Source: RYN-111 sp963760125
GTDB lineage: Bacteria > Actinomycetota > Actinomycetes > Mycobacteriales > SCTD01
Assembly (NCBI GenBank): GCA_963760125.1
Contig: CAVXBV010000007.1
Span: 310,001-374,000 of the forward strand
Length of the DNA: 64,000 bases
Direction of reading: 5' to 3'
The position numbers were made by a program, and so were the translations under genes. A model generated the notes under the pieces. That model was not told the origin of the DNA, did no database searches, and worked only from the letters and a program-made list of their open reading frames with translations. Of this stretch, positions 23,932 to 31,490 are shown one piece after another; within the stretch, counting starts at the first letter, position 1, and every line of letters starts with the position of its first letter.

Positions 23932-26700
23932 TCAGGTCGCGCCGAGCTCGGGCTCGCCGGGTGCGACGCGGTCCTCGGCGAGGCGGTAGCGCTCCACGGC
24001 CTTGGCGGGCGCGTCGGCGTCCCCCTCGCCCCGACGGGCGAGCTCGGCCAAGACGGCAGTGGTGATCGACTCGGCGTCGACGTGGAAGTGCCGGCGCAGG
24101 GCGGCGCGGGTGTCGCTGCGGCCGAAGCCGTCCGTGCCGAGCGAGGTGTAGTCGCCCGGGACCCAGCGGCTGATCTGGTCGGGCACCGCGCGCATCCAGT
24201 CGCTCACGGCGACGGTCGGTCCGGTGCTGCCCATGAGCGCGGTCGTGACGTACGGCGCCCGACGGTCGTCCGGGTGCAGCAGCGCGTCGGCCTCAGCGGC
24301 CAGGGCATCGCGCCGCAGCTCGTTCCAGCTCGTCACCGACCACACGTCGATCCCGACTCCCCAGTCGGTGCGGAGCATCTCCTGAGCCGCGAGCGCCGCG
24401 CGGACGGTGACGCCACTGGCGAGCACCTGGCCCTGGGCCGGCACGCCCTCGGAGCGGCTCAGCCGGTACAGGCCCTTGAGCACGCCCTCGCGCAGGCCCG
24501 TGATGTCGGGCATGGCCGGCTGCGGGTACGGCTCGTTGTACACGGCCAGGTAGTAGAAGACGTCCTCCGGCTGCTCGCCGTACATCCGGCGAAGCCCGTC
24601 CTCGACGATGAACGCGACCTCGTAGGAGTAGGCGGGGTCATACGCGACAACGGCGGGGTTGGTCGAGGCGAGCAGCAGGCTGTGGCCGTCCTGGTGCTGC
24701 AGGCCCTCGCCGTTCAGCGTCGTACGACCGGCGGTGGCGCCGAGCAGGAAGCCGCGGCTGAGCTGGTCGGCCATCTGCCACATCTGGTCGCCGGTCCGCT
24801 GGAAGCCGAACATCGAGTAGAAGATGTAGATCGGGATCATGGGCTCGTCGTGCGTGGAGTACGACGACCCGGCGGCGATCGCGGAGGCCATCGAGCCGGC
24901 CTCGGTGATGCCCTCGTGCAGGATCTGGCCCTGCACGCTCTCCTTGTAGGACAGCAGGAGCTCGCGGTCGACGGCCTCGTAGCGCTGGCCGAACGGCGAG
25001 TAGATCTTGGCCGTCGGGAACATCGCGTCCATGCCGAACGTGCGGGCCTCGTCGGGGATCACGGGCACGAAGCGGGCGCCGATCTCCTTGTCCTTCATGA
25101 GGTCCTTGAGCAGGCGGACGAACGCCATCGTGGTCGCGACCGGCTGCTTGCCCGAACCGGCCTTGAGCTCGTCGTAGACCTTCGCAGGCGGGAGGACGAG
25201 CGGCCGGCTGCTGGTGCGTCGCTGGGGCACCGAGCCACCGAGCGCCTCCCGCCGCTCCCGCATGTACTCGATCTCGGCGCTGTGCGGCCCCGGGTGGAAG
25301 TACGGCGGGAGGCCGCTCTCGAGGGCCTTGTCACTGATGTCGATGTAGAGCCGGTCGCGCAGCTCCTTGAGCTCGTCGACGGTCAGCTTCTTCATCTGGT
25401 GGGTGGCGTTGCGCCCCTCGAAGTCCTTGCCGAGCGTCCAGCCCTTGATGGTGTGGGCCAAGATCACGGTGGGCTGACCGACGTGCTTGGTCGCCGACTC
25501 GAAGGCGGCGTAGACCTTGCGGTAGTCGTGTCCGCCGCGCGGCAGCTTCTTGATGTCGGTGTCGGTGAGGTGCTCGACCATCTTGCGCAACCGCGGGTCG
25601 CCACCGAAGAACTTCTCGCGGGTGTACGCGCCGTCCTCGACGGAGTACGTCTGGAACTGGCCGTCCGGGGTGGTGTTCATCTGGTTGACCAGCACGCCGT
25701 TGACGTCGCGCGCCAGCAGGTCGTCCCACTCGCGGCCCCAGACGACTTTGATGACGTTCCAGCCGGCGCCCCGGAAGTACGCCTCGAGCTCCTGGATGAT
25801 CTTGCCGTTGCCGCGGACCGGGCCGTCGAGGCGCTGAAGGTTGCAGTTGACGACGAAGGTCAGGTTGTCGAGCTCCTCGCGCGCGGCGACCCCGATCGCG
25901 CCGAGCGACTCGGGCTCGTCCATCTCGCCGTCGCCCAGGAAGCACCACACGCGCTGGTCGCTGGTGTCCTTGATGCCGCGGTGCTGCAGGTAGCGGTTGA
26001 ACCGCGCCTGGTAGATCGCGCCGATCGGGCCCAGCCCCATGCTGACGGTGGGGAACTCCCAGAACTCGGGCATCAGGCGGGGGTGCGGGTACGACGGCAG
26101 GCTCAGGGCCTTGCTCTCCTGCCGGAACCCGTCGAGGTGCTGCTCGGTGAGCCGTCCCTCGAGGAAGGCACGGGCGTAGATGCCGGGGGAGGCGTGGCCC
26201 TGGAAGAACACCTGGTCCCCGCCGCCGGCGTGCTCCTTGCCGCGGAAGAAGTGGTTGAAGCCGACCTCGTAGAGGCTGGCGGCGCTCGCGTAGGTGGCGA
26301 TGTGCCCGCCGACCCCGATCTCGGGACGGTTCGCGCGCGAGACCGTCATCGCTGCGTTCCACCGGACGTACGCCCGGATCCGCCGCTCCACGTGCTCGTC
26401 ACCGGGGAACCACGGCTCGCGCTCGGGCGGGATGGTGTTGATGAAGTCGGTGCTGCGCAGGGCCGGGACGCCGACGGACTTCTCGCGGGCGCGCTCGAGG
26501 AGCTTGAGCATGAGGAAACGTGCGCGGGTACGGCCGGCGGTGTCGAGCAGGCTGTCGAAGCTGTCGAGCCACTCCTGCGTCTCGGCCGGGTCGACGTCCG
26601 GCAGCTGGCTGGGGAGGCCGTCGCTGATGACGCTGAACCGCTCGCCGTGCTCTGCCACTGCTGCTCCTCCGCGGGTGCCGATGGTGTCGCTGAGCTCCAT
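23932..26700 (-). CDS. aceE: Pyruvate dehydrogenase E1 component (homodimeric)
   Basis: The 922-residue protein is the thiamine-diphosphate-dependent decarboxylase of the pyruvate dehydrogenase complex, which turns pyruvate into an acetyl group on E2 lipoate. Length and order fit AceE. GGHIATYASAASLYEVGFNHF is in the N-terminal half, the ThDP motif GDGEMDEPESLG at about residue 260, RFVPVIPDEARTFGMDAMFP in the middle and LNGEGLQHQDGHS in the C-terminal half. ATG 26700 has TAGGAGGTTGG directly upstream. In mycobacteria a DUF3052 gene also sits beside aceE, as here. The E2 and E3 genes are not in the window. Confidence 0.95.
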   Translation of the reverse strand: MELSDTIGTRGGAAVAEHGERFSVISDGLPSQLPDVDPAETQEWLDSFDSLLDTAGRTRARFLMLKLLERAREKSVGVPALRSTDFINTIPPEREPWFPGDEHVERRIRAYVRWNAAMTVSRANRPEIGVGGHIATYASAASLYEVGFNHFFRGKEHAGGGDQVFFQGHASPGIYARAFLEGRLTEQHLDGFRQESKALSLPSYPHPRLMPEFWEFPTVSMGLGPIGAIYQARFNRYLQHRGIKDTSDQRVWCFLGDGEMDEPESLGAIGVAAREELDNLTFVVNCNLQRLDGPVRGNGKIIQELEAYFRGAGWNVIKVVWGREWDDLLARDVNGVLVNQMNTTPDGQFQTYSVEDGAYTREKFFGGDPRLRKMVEHLTDTDIKKLPRGGHDYRKVYAAFESATKHVGQPTVILAHTIKGWTLGKDFEGRNATHQMKKLTVDELKELRDRLYIDISDKALESGLPPYFHPGPHSAEIEYMRERREALGGSVPQRRTSSRPLVLPPAKVYDELKAGSGKQPVATTMAFVRLLKDLMKDKEIGARFVPVIPDEARTFGMDAMFPTAKIYSPFGQRYEAVDRELLLSYKESVQGQILHEGITEAGSMASAIAAGSSYSTHDEPMIPIYIFYSMFGFQRTGDQMWQMADQLSRGFLLGATAGRTTLNGEGLQHQDGHSLLLASTNPAVVAYDPAYSYEVAFIVEDGLRRMYGEQPEDVFYYLAVYNEPYPQPAMPDITGLREGVLKGLYRLSRSEGVPAQGQVLASGVTVRAALAAQEMLRTDWGVGIDVWSVTSWNELRRDALAAEADALLHPDDRRAPYVTTALMGSTGPTVAVSDWMRAVPDQISRWVPGDYTSLGTDGFGRSDTRAALRRHFHVDAESITTAVLAELARRGEGDADAPAKAVERYRLAEDRVAPGEPELGAT

Positions 26701-26793
26701 CCAACCTCCTACCCATCAGTAGCGTCCTGCGTCGGTGGTCACACTCTTCGGGGTGTCAGGGGGTGCTGATGGGGCGGACTGTGCCCGGTCACA

Positions 26794-26813
26794 CGGCGCA
26801 GGCACTTGCGCCG
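26794..26813. promoter_or_regulatory. Perfect inverted repeat between aceE and DUF3052
   Basis: CGGCGCA and TGCGCCG (7 bp each arm) flank a 6-base spacer in the 184-base divergent region between aceE and the DUF3052 gene. It could be an operator for a dimeric regulator or an RNA hairpin. No regulator is identified. Confidence 0.4.
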
Positions 26814-26884
26814 ACGGTGCTGCTCCGGTGGACTACGCGGACGCACCCTCGTCAGGAGGGCGCCACTGAGAGGAGTCGTCGAGG

Positions 26885-27334
26885 GTGAGCACGTCCGAGG
26901 ACCACGCCGGAGCGCGTGGCCTGGCAGAGCGTCTGGGCATCGAGCCAGGGCAGGTCGTGCAGGTGCTCGGTGCTGAGGAGCGCGAGTACGTCGACACCGC
27001 GCTGCTCGACGACGTCGAGGAGCGCACCACCGCTGAGCTGATCTACGGCGACGACACCGATGAGGTGGTGGACGTCGTGCTGCTGTGGTGGCGCGAGGGC
27101 GACGGCGACCTCGTCGACGCGCTGGTCGACGCCCTCACGAACCTCGGCGACAGCGGCGTGGTCTGGCTGCTGACGCCCAAGGCCGGCCGCGACGGTCACG
27201 TCGAGCCCGCCGACATCGACGAGGCGGCCCCCACTGCGGGGCTGTCGAGCACCAGCAGCACGAGTGCCGCGCCCGAGTGGTCCGGTACCCGCCTGGTGGC
27301 GCCCAAGGCCGCACGGGCCAAGCAGCGCCGCTGA
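26885..27334 (+). CDS. DUF3052 family protein
   Basis: The 149-residue acidic cytoplasmic protein matches the actinobacterial DUF3052 family: GLAERLGIEPGQVVQVLG, then VVDVVLLWWREGDGDLVD and GVVWLLTPKAGRDGHVEP. A Ser/Thr-rich linker leads to SGTRLVAPKAARAKQRR. The function is unknown. GTG 26885 has GAGAGGAG roughly 9-16 bases upstream. The family is found next to aceE in other actinobacteria, so the context is conserved. Its stop overlaps a possible CTG start of the downstream methyltransferase. Confidence 0.88.
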   Translation: MSTSEDHAGARGLAERLGIEPGQVVQVLGAEEREYVDTALLDDVEERTTAELIYGDDTDEVVDVVLLWWREGDGDLVDALVDALTNLGDSGVVWLLTPKAGRDGHVEPADIDEAAPTAGLSSTSSTSAAPEWSGTRLVAPKAARAKQRR

Positions 27335-28488
27335 CCCCCGAGCAGGTCCGCCTGCTGCTGTCCGACGAGGGCCGTACGGCGGTCGCTGCCGCGTCCGCGC
27401 TCGACCTCCCGCCGCTGCCGGCTGCCGAGGCGATGCGTCCGTACGGCGCCCTCGCGTCCCTGGCGCTCACGCAGGCGGCGCTGCGGCGCAAGGCGCTGGC
27501 CAAGCACCCGGACGGGGACCGGCTCTGGTGGACGGCTGAGGCACTGGAGCAGTCGACGCCTCGGCCCGTGGCGGTGCACCGCGCTGCCCGGTTCGCCGGT
27601 CACGCGCAGGTGCTGGACCTCGGCTGCTCGGTGGGCGGTGACCTCCTGCCCCTGGCCGACGTCGCGCCCGTGGTGGGCGTGGATCTCGACCTGGCGCGGC
27701 TGCTGCTGGCCCGGGCCAACCTCGCGGACACCGGCCGCGTCGGCGCGCTGGCCCAGGCCGACGTCTCCACCCTGCAGCCCCGCGGGGCGGTGTTCGCCGA
27801 CCCGGCGCGGCGGATCCGCGGACGGCGAGGGTTCGACCCGCGGTCCTGGTCACCACCGCTGGAGGTGGTGCTCGCCTGGGAGGTCGACGCCTTGGGGGTG
27901 AAGGTGGCGCCCGGCATCGACTACGACGTGCTGCCTCCCGATGTCGAGGTCGAGGTGGTGTCGCTGGCCGGTGACGTCAAGGAGGCCGTCCTGTGGCGAG
28001 GCTCCGCCCGTCGGGGTGCGCGACGCACGGCCACGCTGCTGCCGTCCGGTGCGACGCTCGTCGACCGCGGCGCAGCGGTCCCCGACGTGCGCCCGGCCGG
28101 CGGGTTCCTCCTCGAACCCGACGGCGCCGTGATCCGGTCGCACCTCGTGGCCGAGCTCGCCGAGGACCTCGGCGGCTGGCTGCTCGACAGCACGATCGCC
28201 TACATCGCGGCCGATTCCGCCGTACCCACGCCGTTCGGGCGGTGGTACCGCGTCCTCGAGGTGCTGCCGTTCTCGTTGAAGGGGTTGCGGGAGCGGTTGC
28301 GCGCCCACGACGCGGGACCGCTGGTGGTGAAGAAGCGGGGCACGGCCGTGGAGCCCGAGACGCTCCGCAGGCAGCTGAAGCTCAGCGGGTCCCGCGAGGT
28401 CACCGTGGTGCTCACCCGCCAAGCGGGAGCGCAGGTGGCTCTGGTGGTCGAACCGCTCAGCCGCGCAGGCGCCCCAGCAGCCGGCTGA
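27277..28488 (+). CDS. SAM-dependent methyltransferase with THUMP-like C-terminus
   Basis: A class I methyltransferase fold (VLDLGCSVGGDLLPLAD, VVGVDLDLARLLLARANL, FADPARR) is followed by a THUMP-like region ending LKLSGSREVTVVLTR. It should modify RNA or another macromolecule; the target is unknown. The start is awkward. The conserved sequence (LTPEQVRLLLSDEG) begins at 27331 exactly where a CTG overlaps the DUF3052 stop (CTGA). The nearest in-frame GTG is at 27277, inside DUF3052, and is used here. The 3' end overlaps the convergent maleylpyruvate-isomerase gene by 32 bases. Confidence 0.8.
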   Translation: MVRYPPGGAQGRTGQAAPLTPEQVRLLLSDEGRTAVAAASALDLPPLPAAEAMRPYGALASLALTQAALRRKALAKHPDGDRLWWTAEALEQSTPRPVAVHRAARFAGHAQVLDLGCSVGGDLLPLADVAPVVGVDLDLARLLLARANLADTGRVGALAQADVSTLQPRGAVFADPARRIRGRRGFDPRSWSPPLEVVLAWEVDALGVKVAPGIDYDVLPPDVEVEVVSLAGDVKEAVLWRGSARRGARRTATLLPSGATLVDRGAAVPDVRPAGGFLLEPDGAVIRSHLVAELAEDLGGWLLDSTIAYIAADSAVPTPFGRWYRVLEVLPFSLKGLRERLRAHDAGPLVVKKRGTAVEPETLRRQLKLSGSREVTVVLTRQAGAQVALVVEPLSRAGAPAAG

Positions 28489-29371
28489 CGCCGCCGGTCA
28501 CGCTGGACAGGCCACTGATCCCCGCCTTGAGCACGGGGCCACCGGGGAGGCCGGGCACGTCGTCCAGCAGCGGGGCGAGGCGCATGAAGGACGTGAGCTC
28601 CTGCACCTTGAGCTTGCGCTGCACCAGCAGCGACGGGACCTGGGCGCGCCCCGCCGAGGCGTCGAGCAGGTCCTTGGCGGTACCCGTGACGCCTACTCCC
28701 TCGAAGCGGCCGGCGGGGACCTGCCGGACCTCCCAGCCGGCACCGTCGGTGGTGAACGACCAGCCGCCCTGCGGCGTCTGCGCGGTGACGGTGATGTCGA
28801 TGCGGGACTGGGCGCACAGCGCACCGGTGACGTCCATCAGGGCCGACAGCCCTTCCTGAAGCAGGGTCGCGTCGGGAACAGGGGCGCCGCATGGTCCGAG
28901 GTCGACCGCGTGGACGGCGAGCTCGTAGCTGCCGGCGTGCAGCACCGACAGCAGCGGCAACCGGCCGACCGACGACTGCACCGGGTGACGGCCGAGCTCG
29001 GTGGGTTCGTCGCCCTCGAACCACGTAGCGACCTCGTCACGGGAGCGCTGCAACGCGGCGCGGACCTGCTCCGGCGACGCCCCGCGGTGTGCGGCGAGCA
29101 AGCGGCTGTTGTCACGGTCGATGTCCGGCGCCCGGTCCGGCCCCTCACCCCGCGCCGCCGTCAGCAGGCCGGAGAGCACCTCGTGGTCGTCCCACGTCCC
29201 CAGGTGGACGCAGAGATCGCGCCCCGTCAGCGTCGTCAGGCGCGAGGGAAGGTCGAGGTCGGCACCGTCGACGACGACGAGGAAGGCGTCCCACGCGCGA
29301 AGGACGGCCGCGCCGAGGTCGGCCGGGTCGGTCTGCGCCAGGCCGCAGGGGGTGCTGAGGGGCTCTGTCAT
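28457..29371 (-). CDS. Maleylpyruvate isomerase family (DinB-fold, mycothiol-dependent type) protein
   Basis: The 304-residue protein has the DinB-like four-helix MDMPI N-terminal domain (residues 15-165: VLRAWDAFLVVVDG, LTGRDLCVHLGTWDDHE, LHAGSYELAVHAVDLG with the metal-ligand His positions) and a C-terminal alpha/beta domain. Members use mycothiol, the actinobacterial thiol, in isomerisation or thiol transfer reactions. No neighbouring catabolic genes point to a specific substrate. It overlaps the THUMP-like methyltransferase tail to tail by 32 bases. Confidence 0.82.
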   Translation of the reverse strand: MTEPLSTPCGLAQTDPADLGAAVLRAWDAFLVVVDGADLDLPSRLTTLTGRDLCVHLGTWDDHEVLSGLLTAARGEGPDRAPDIDRDNSRLLAAHRGASPEQVRAALQRSRDEVATWFEGDEPTELGRHPVQSSVGRLPLLSVLHAGSYELAVHAVDLGPCGAPVPDATLLQEGLSALMDVTGALCAQSRIDITVTAQTPQGGWSFTTDGAGWEVRQVPAGRFEGVGVTGTAKDLLDASAGRAQVPSLLVQRKLKVQELTSFMRLAPLLDDVPGLPGGPVLKAGISGLSSVTGGVSRLLGRLRG

Positions 29372-29410
29372 CTGGGCATCCTGCCCTGACCCGCAGGGGA
29401 GGACACCCTC

Positions 29411-29482
29411 GTGCAGGACTTCACGGTGCCGGCGTCGAACCTCCGGAGCACCACTCTCGTGATCCCCGGAGCCCCCCTGTGA
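29411..29482 (+). CDS. Possible 23-codon leader peptide before the ceramidase gene
   Basis: AGGGGAGGA (29395-29403) stands 7 bases before GTG 29411, a better Shine-Dalgarno match than most in the window. The frame (VQDFTVPASNLRSTTLVIPG, then APL) ends in TGA overlapping the ceramidase GTG (GTGA at 29479). The coupling pattern is the same as between real gene pairs here. It may be a translated leader that controls ceramidase expression, or chance. Confidence 0.35.
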   Translation: MQDFTVPASNLRSTTLVIPGAPL

Positions 29483-31242
29483 ACGTCCGTCTGCTCGCCG
29501 TGGCCACCGCCGTTGCGGTCACCGTCCCGCTCGCCGGCTCCGCCCTCGCCGGCGCCCCGTCGTCCCGCCCGACCTACCGCGACCTGCCGGGCCTTCGTGC
29601 GACCGTGACGGACGGCACCGACGTGCACCTGGGGTTTCCCTCGCTGACCCGCCCCGCGGTCGTCCTGCGCGACGGTGCCGAGGTGGCGTCGCTGGGCCGA
29701 GGCGCCAAGGGCTACGACGACGCGACCGCCCGGCCCGGGCGGAGCTACACCTACCGGCTCGCCGTGCGCGGCCCCGAGAGGGCCGACGCAGCCGTGCAGG
29801 TCACCACGCCGTCCTACCTGGTCGGCGCGGCGACCCGGGACATCACCCCCGACGGGGTCGTGAACCTCGGCGGGTTCGGGCTCGGCGACGGAACCGTCAT
29901 CCCCGACGCCATCGTGGGCCGCGGCGGCCGGGACCAGAGCAAGGGCGAACGGATCATGGTGCGCGCCATGGTCGTCGACGACGGCACGAAAGCCGTCGCG
30001 GTGGCGGGCCTCGAGGTGCAGGGGTGGTTCGCGGCGTACGAGGTGGGCAAGGCCGGGCTGCAGGACATGGCGGCGCAGATCGCCCGCGAGGTCCCGCGCC
30101 TGCCGGTCGGGCACATCGTGCTGGCCAGCGACCACAGCCACAGCGCACCGGACACCCTCGGCGTGTGGGGCGGACCCGGCCCCGGTTACCTCGATCTCGT
30201 GAAGGCTCAGGTCGTGGCTGCGGTGAAGGCTGCGTACGCCTCGCGGGGCTTCGCTGATCTGCGGGCCGGTCACTCCGACGCCAGCGACCTCGTCTACAAC
30301 CAGTCGTGCACGGAGGCGCTGAACCAGAGCAAGGAGCCGGACTACCCGGGTCCGGAGGTGTGCGCGACCCCGGGCAAGGACGGCATGGTGCGCGTCCTCC
30401 AGGCGACGAGTCCCAGCGGTCGTCATCCCCTGACCTACATGGCGTTTGCCGCGCACGCCACCGCTGGCGGTGGCAACGGGTTGCACGGTGACTGGCCGCA
30501 GTTCGTGTCCGAGGAGCTGTCCCGTCGGTACGGCGGAGTGGGCCTGGCCATGGTCGGGGCGCTCGGCGGCACGCAGCCCTGCCGTTCCGCGTGCGCCTTC
30601 ACCAAGCCGACCAACCCGGGCTACGACGTGAAAGACCGCAAGACCGCGATCGTCCTGAACTACACCGCCCACGTCGCGCAGGCCCTGCGCACGGCCAAGC
30701 CCGTCCGTGGCCCGGTCGCCGGGGCGCAGGGCTTCATCCGCGAGGCCATCACCGGTCCCGCCGTCACCGCCCTGTTCACCGCGGGCAAGTACGCCGGGGC
30801 GCAGCTCCTGCGCAACCACCAGCCGCCGTGGGTCAACGCCCAGACCATCCGCACCGTCGTCGGTGTCCTGCGCATCGGTGACGTCGTGCTCGCGGCCACC
30901 CCTGGTGAGGGCTTCCCACGCATCCGGCAGGACATCGCCGACGCTGTCGGTGCCGGCGCGCAGGAGGTCATGACCCTCGGGCTCGCCAACGACCAGCTCG
31001 GCTACCTCATCTCGCCGGCGGCCTACGTGCCCATCATCGCCGCCCAGGTGCCGGTGAACGACAACATCATCTTCAACGTGTCGCCCACGATCGGAGACCA
31101 CGTCGCGTGCGCGAACATCACGCTGCTCGGCACGCTCGGCCTGCCGGTGACCAGCCCGCCCACGTGCCTGCCCTTCTCGGTGCAGGACGCGCAGGGCGAC
31201 CCGATCGGCGCCGTGCCGGTCGGCGGCATCGTCCTGCCCTGA
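29479..31242 (+). CDS. Secreted neutral/alkaline ceramidase-like protein
   Basis: The 587-residue protein has a signal peptide (1-25, ending AGSALAG), a short beta-rich region and the neutral ceramidase N-terminal fold from about residue 115: VGAATRDITPDG, MVVDDGTKAVAVAGLEVQGW, ASDHSHSAPDT (metal-site-like His residues), MAFAAHATAGGGNGLHGDWP and LGLANDQLGYLISP. Family members hydrolyse the amide of ceramide or act as other secreted amidases. The classical nucleophile region differs, so the enzyme activity is inferred, not certain. GTG 29479 has GGAG 7 bases upstream. tRNA-Val follows 24 bases after the stop. Confidence 0.8.
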   Translation: MNVRLLAVATAVAVTVPLAGSALAGAPSSRPTYRDLPGLRATVTDGTDVHLGFPSLTRPAVVLRDGAEVASLGRGAKGYDDATARPGRSYTYRLAVRGPERADAAVQVTTPSYLVGAATRDITPDGVVNLGGFGLGDGTVIPDAIVGRGGRDQSKGERIMVRAMVVDDGTKAVAVAGLEVQGWFAAYEVGKAGLQDMAAQIAREVPRLPVGHIVLASDHSHSAPDTLGVWGGPGPGYLDLVKAQVVAAVKAAYASRGFADLRAGHSDASDLVYNQSCTEALNQSKEPDYPGPEVCATPGKDGMVRVLQATSPSGRHPLTYMAFAAHATAGGGNGLHGDWPQFVSEELSRRYGGVGLAMVGALGGTQPCRSACAFTKPTNPGYDVKDRKTAIVLNYTAHVAQALRTAKPVRGPVAGAQGFIREAITGPAVTALFTAGKYAGAQLLRNHQPPWVNAQTIRTVVGVLRIGDVVLAATPGEGFPRIRQDIADAVGAGAQEVMTLGLANDQLGYLISPAAYVPIIAAQVPVNDNIIFNVSPTIGDHVACANITLLGTLGLPVTSPPTCLPFSVQDAQGDPIGAVPVGGIVLP

Positions 31243-31250
31243 ACCCCCGC

Positions 31251-31256
31251 TAGCCT
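31251..31256 (+). promoter_or_regulatory. -10 element TAGCCT for tRNA-Val
   Basis: TAGCCT lies 10 bases before the first base of the mature tRNA-Val, inside the short gap after the ceramidase stop. That distance suits a tRNA precursor with a short 5' leader trimmed by RNase P. Confidence 0.5.
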
Positions 31257-31266
31257 CGGGGGACCG

Positions 31267-31338
31267 GGGCGTGTAGCTCAGCGGTAGAGCGCTCGCCTTA
31301 CACGCGAGTGGTCGGGGGTTCGATCCCCTCCGCGCCCA
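31267..31338 (+). tRNA. tRNA-Val (anticodon TAC)
   Basis: A complete cloverleaf of 72 bases. The acceptor is GGGCGTG (31267-31273) with CGCGCCC (31331-31337), with one G-T pair. The D arm begins at 31276. The anticodon stem is CTCGC/GCGAG with loop CTTACAC and anticodon TAC at 31299-31301. The T arm is GGGGG/CCCTC with loop TTCGATC. The discriminator is A31338. Full CCA is not encoded (ACCG follows), so the tail must be added after transcription. Confidence 0.96.
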
Positions 31339-31387
31339 CCGCCCGCCACAGGGATGTCACGCCCACGACACAGTCCGATCGGCATCC

Positions 31388-31468
31388 GCGGGTTGCGCCT
31401 TTCGGGCTATGTCGGTGCGAGCCGCAGAGGCGCAGGATCCGCCAGAGACCTGGTGCGGGGGCACCGGG
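31388..31468 (+). promoter_or_regulatory. Structured 5' leader of the giant surface-protein gene
   Basis: Between tRNA-Val and ATG 31491 lie nested helices. GCGG 31388-31391 pairs with CCGC 31439-31442, TGCGCCT 31394-31400 with AGGCGCA 31428-31434, and an inner GGCT pairs with AGCC. A separate hairpin, 31449-31456 with 31461-31468, closes on a GGGG loop 22 bases before the start. It matches no riboswitch that I can name; the conserved cores of the cyclic-di-GMP-I and SAM-IV classes are absent. It may be an expression-control element. Confidence 0.4.
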
Positions 31469-31490
31469 CCCGGGGCGGAAGCGGACCACC

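Noticed and set aside
24082..26769. 895-codon plus-strand open frame
   Set aside because: Antisense shadow of aceE, which is unmistakable on the other strand.
29368..31101. 577-codon minus-strand open frame
   Set aside because: Antisense to the ceramidase-like gene, which has a signal peptide and conserved motifs.
31341..31490. Cyclic-di-GMP-I or SAM-IV riboswitch
   Set aside because: The conserved core sequences of these classes are absent, so only an unnamed structured leader is reported.
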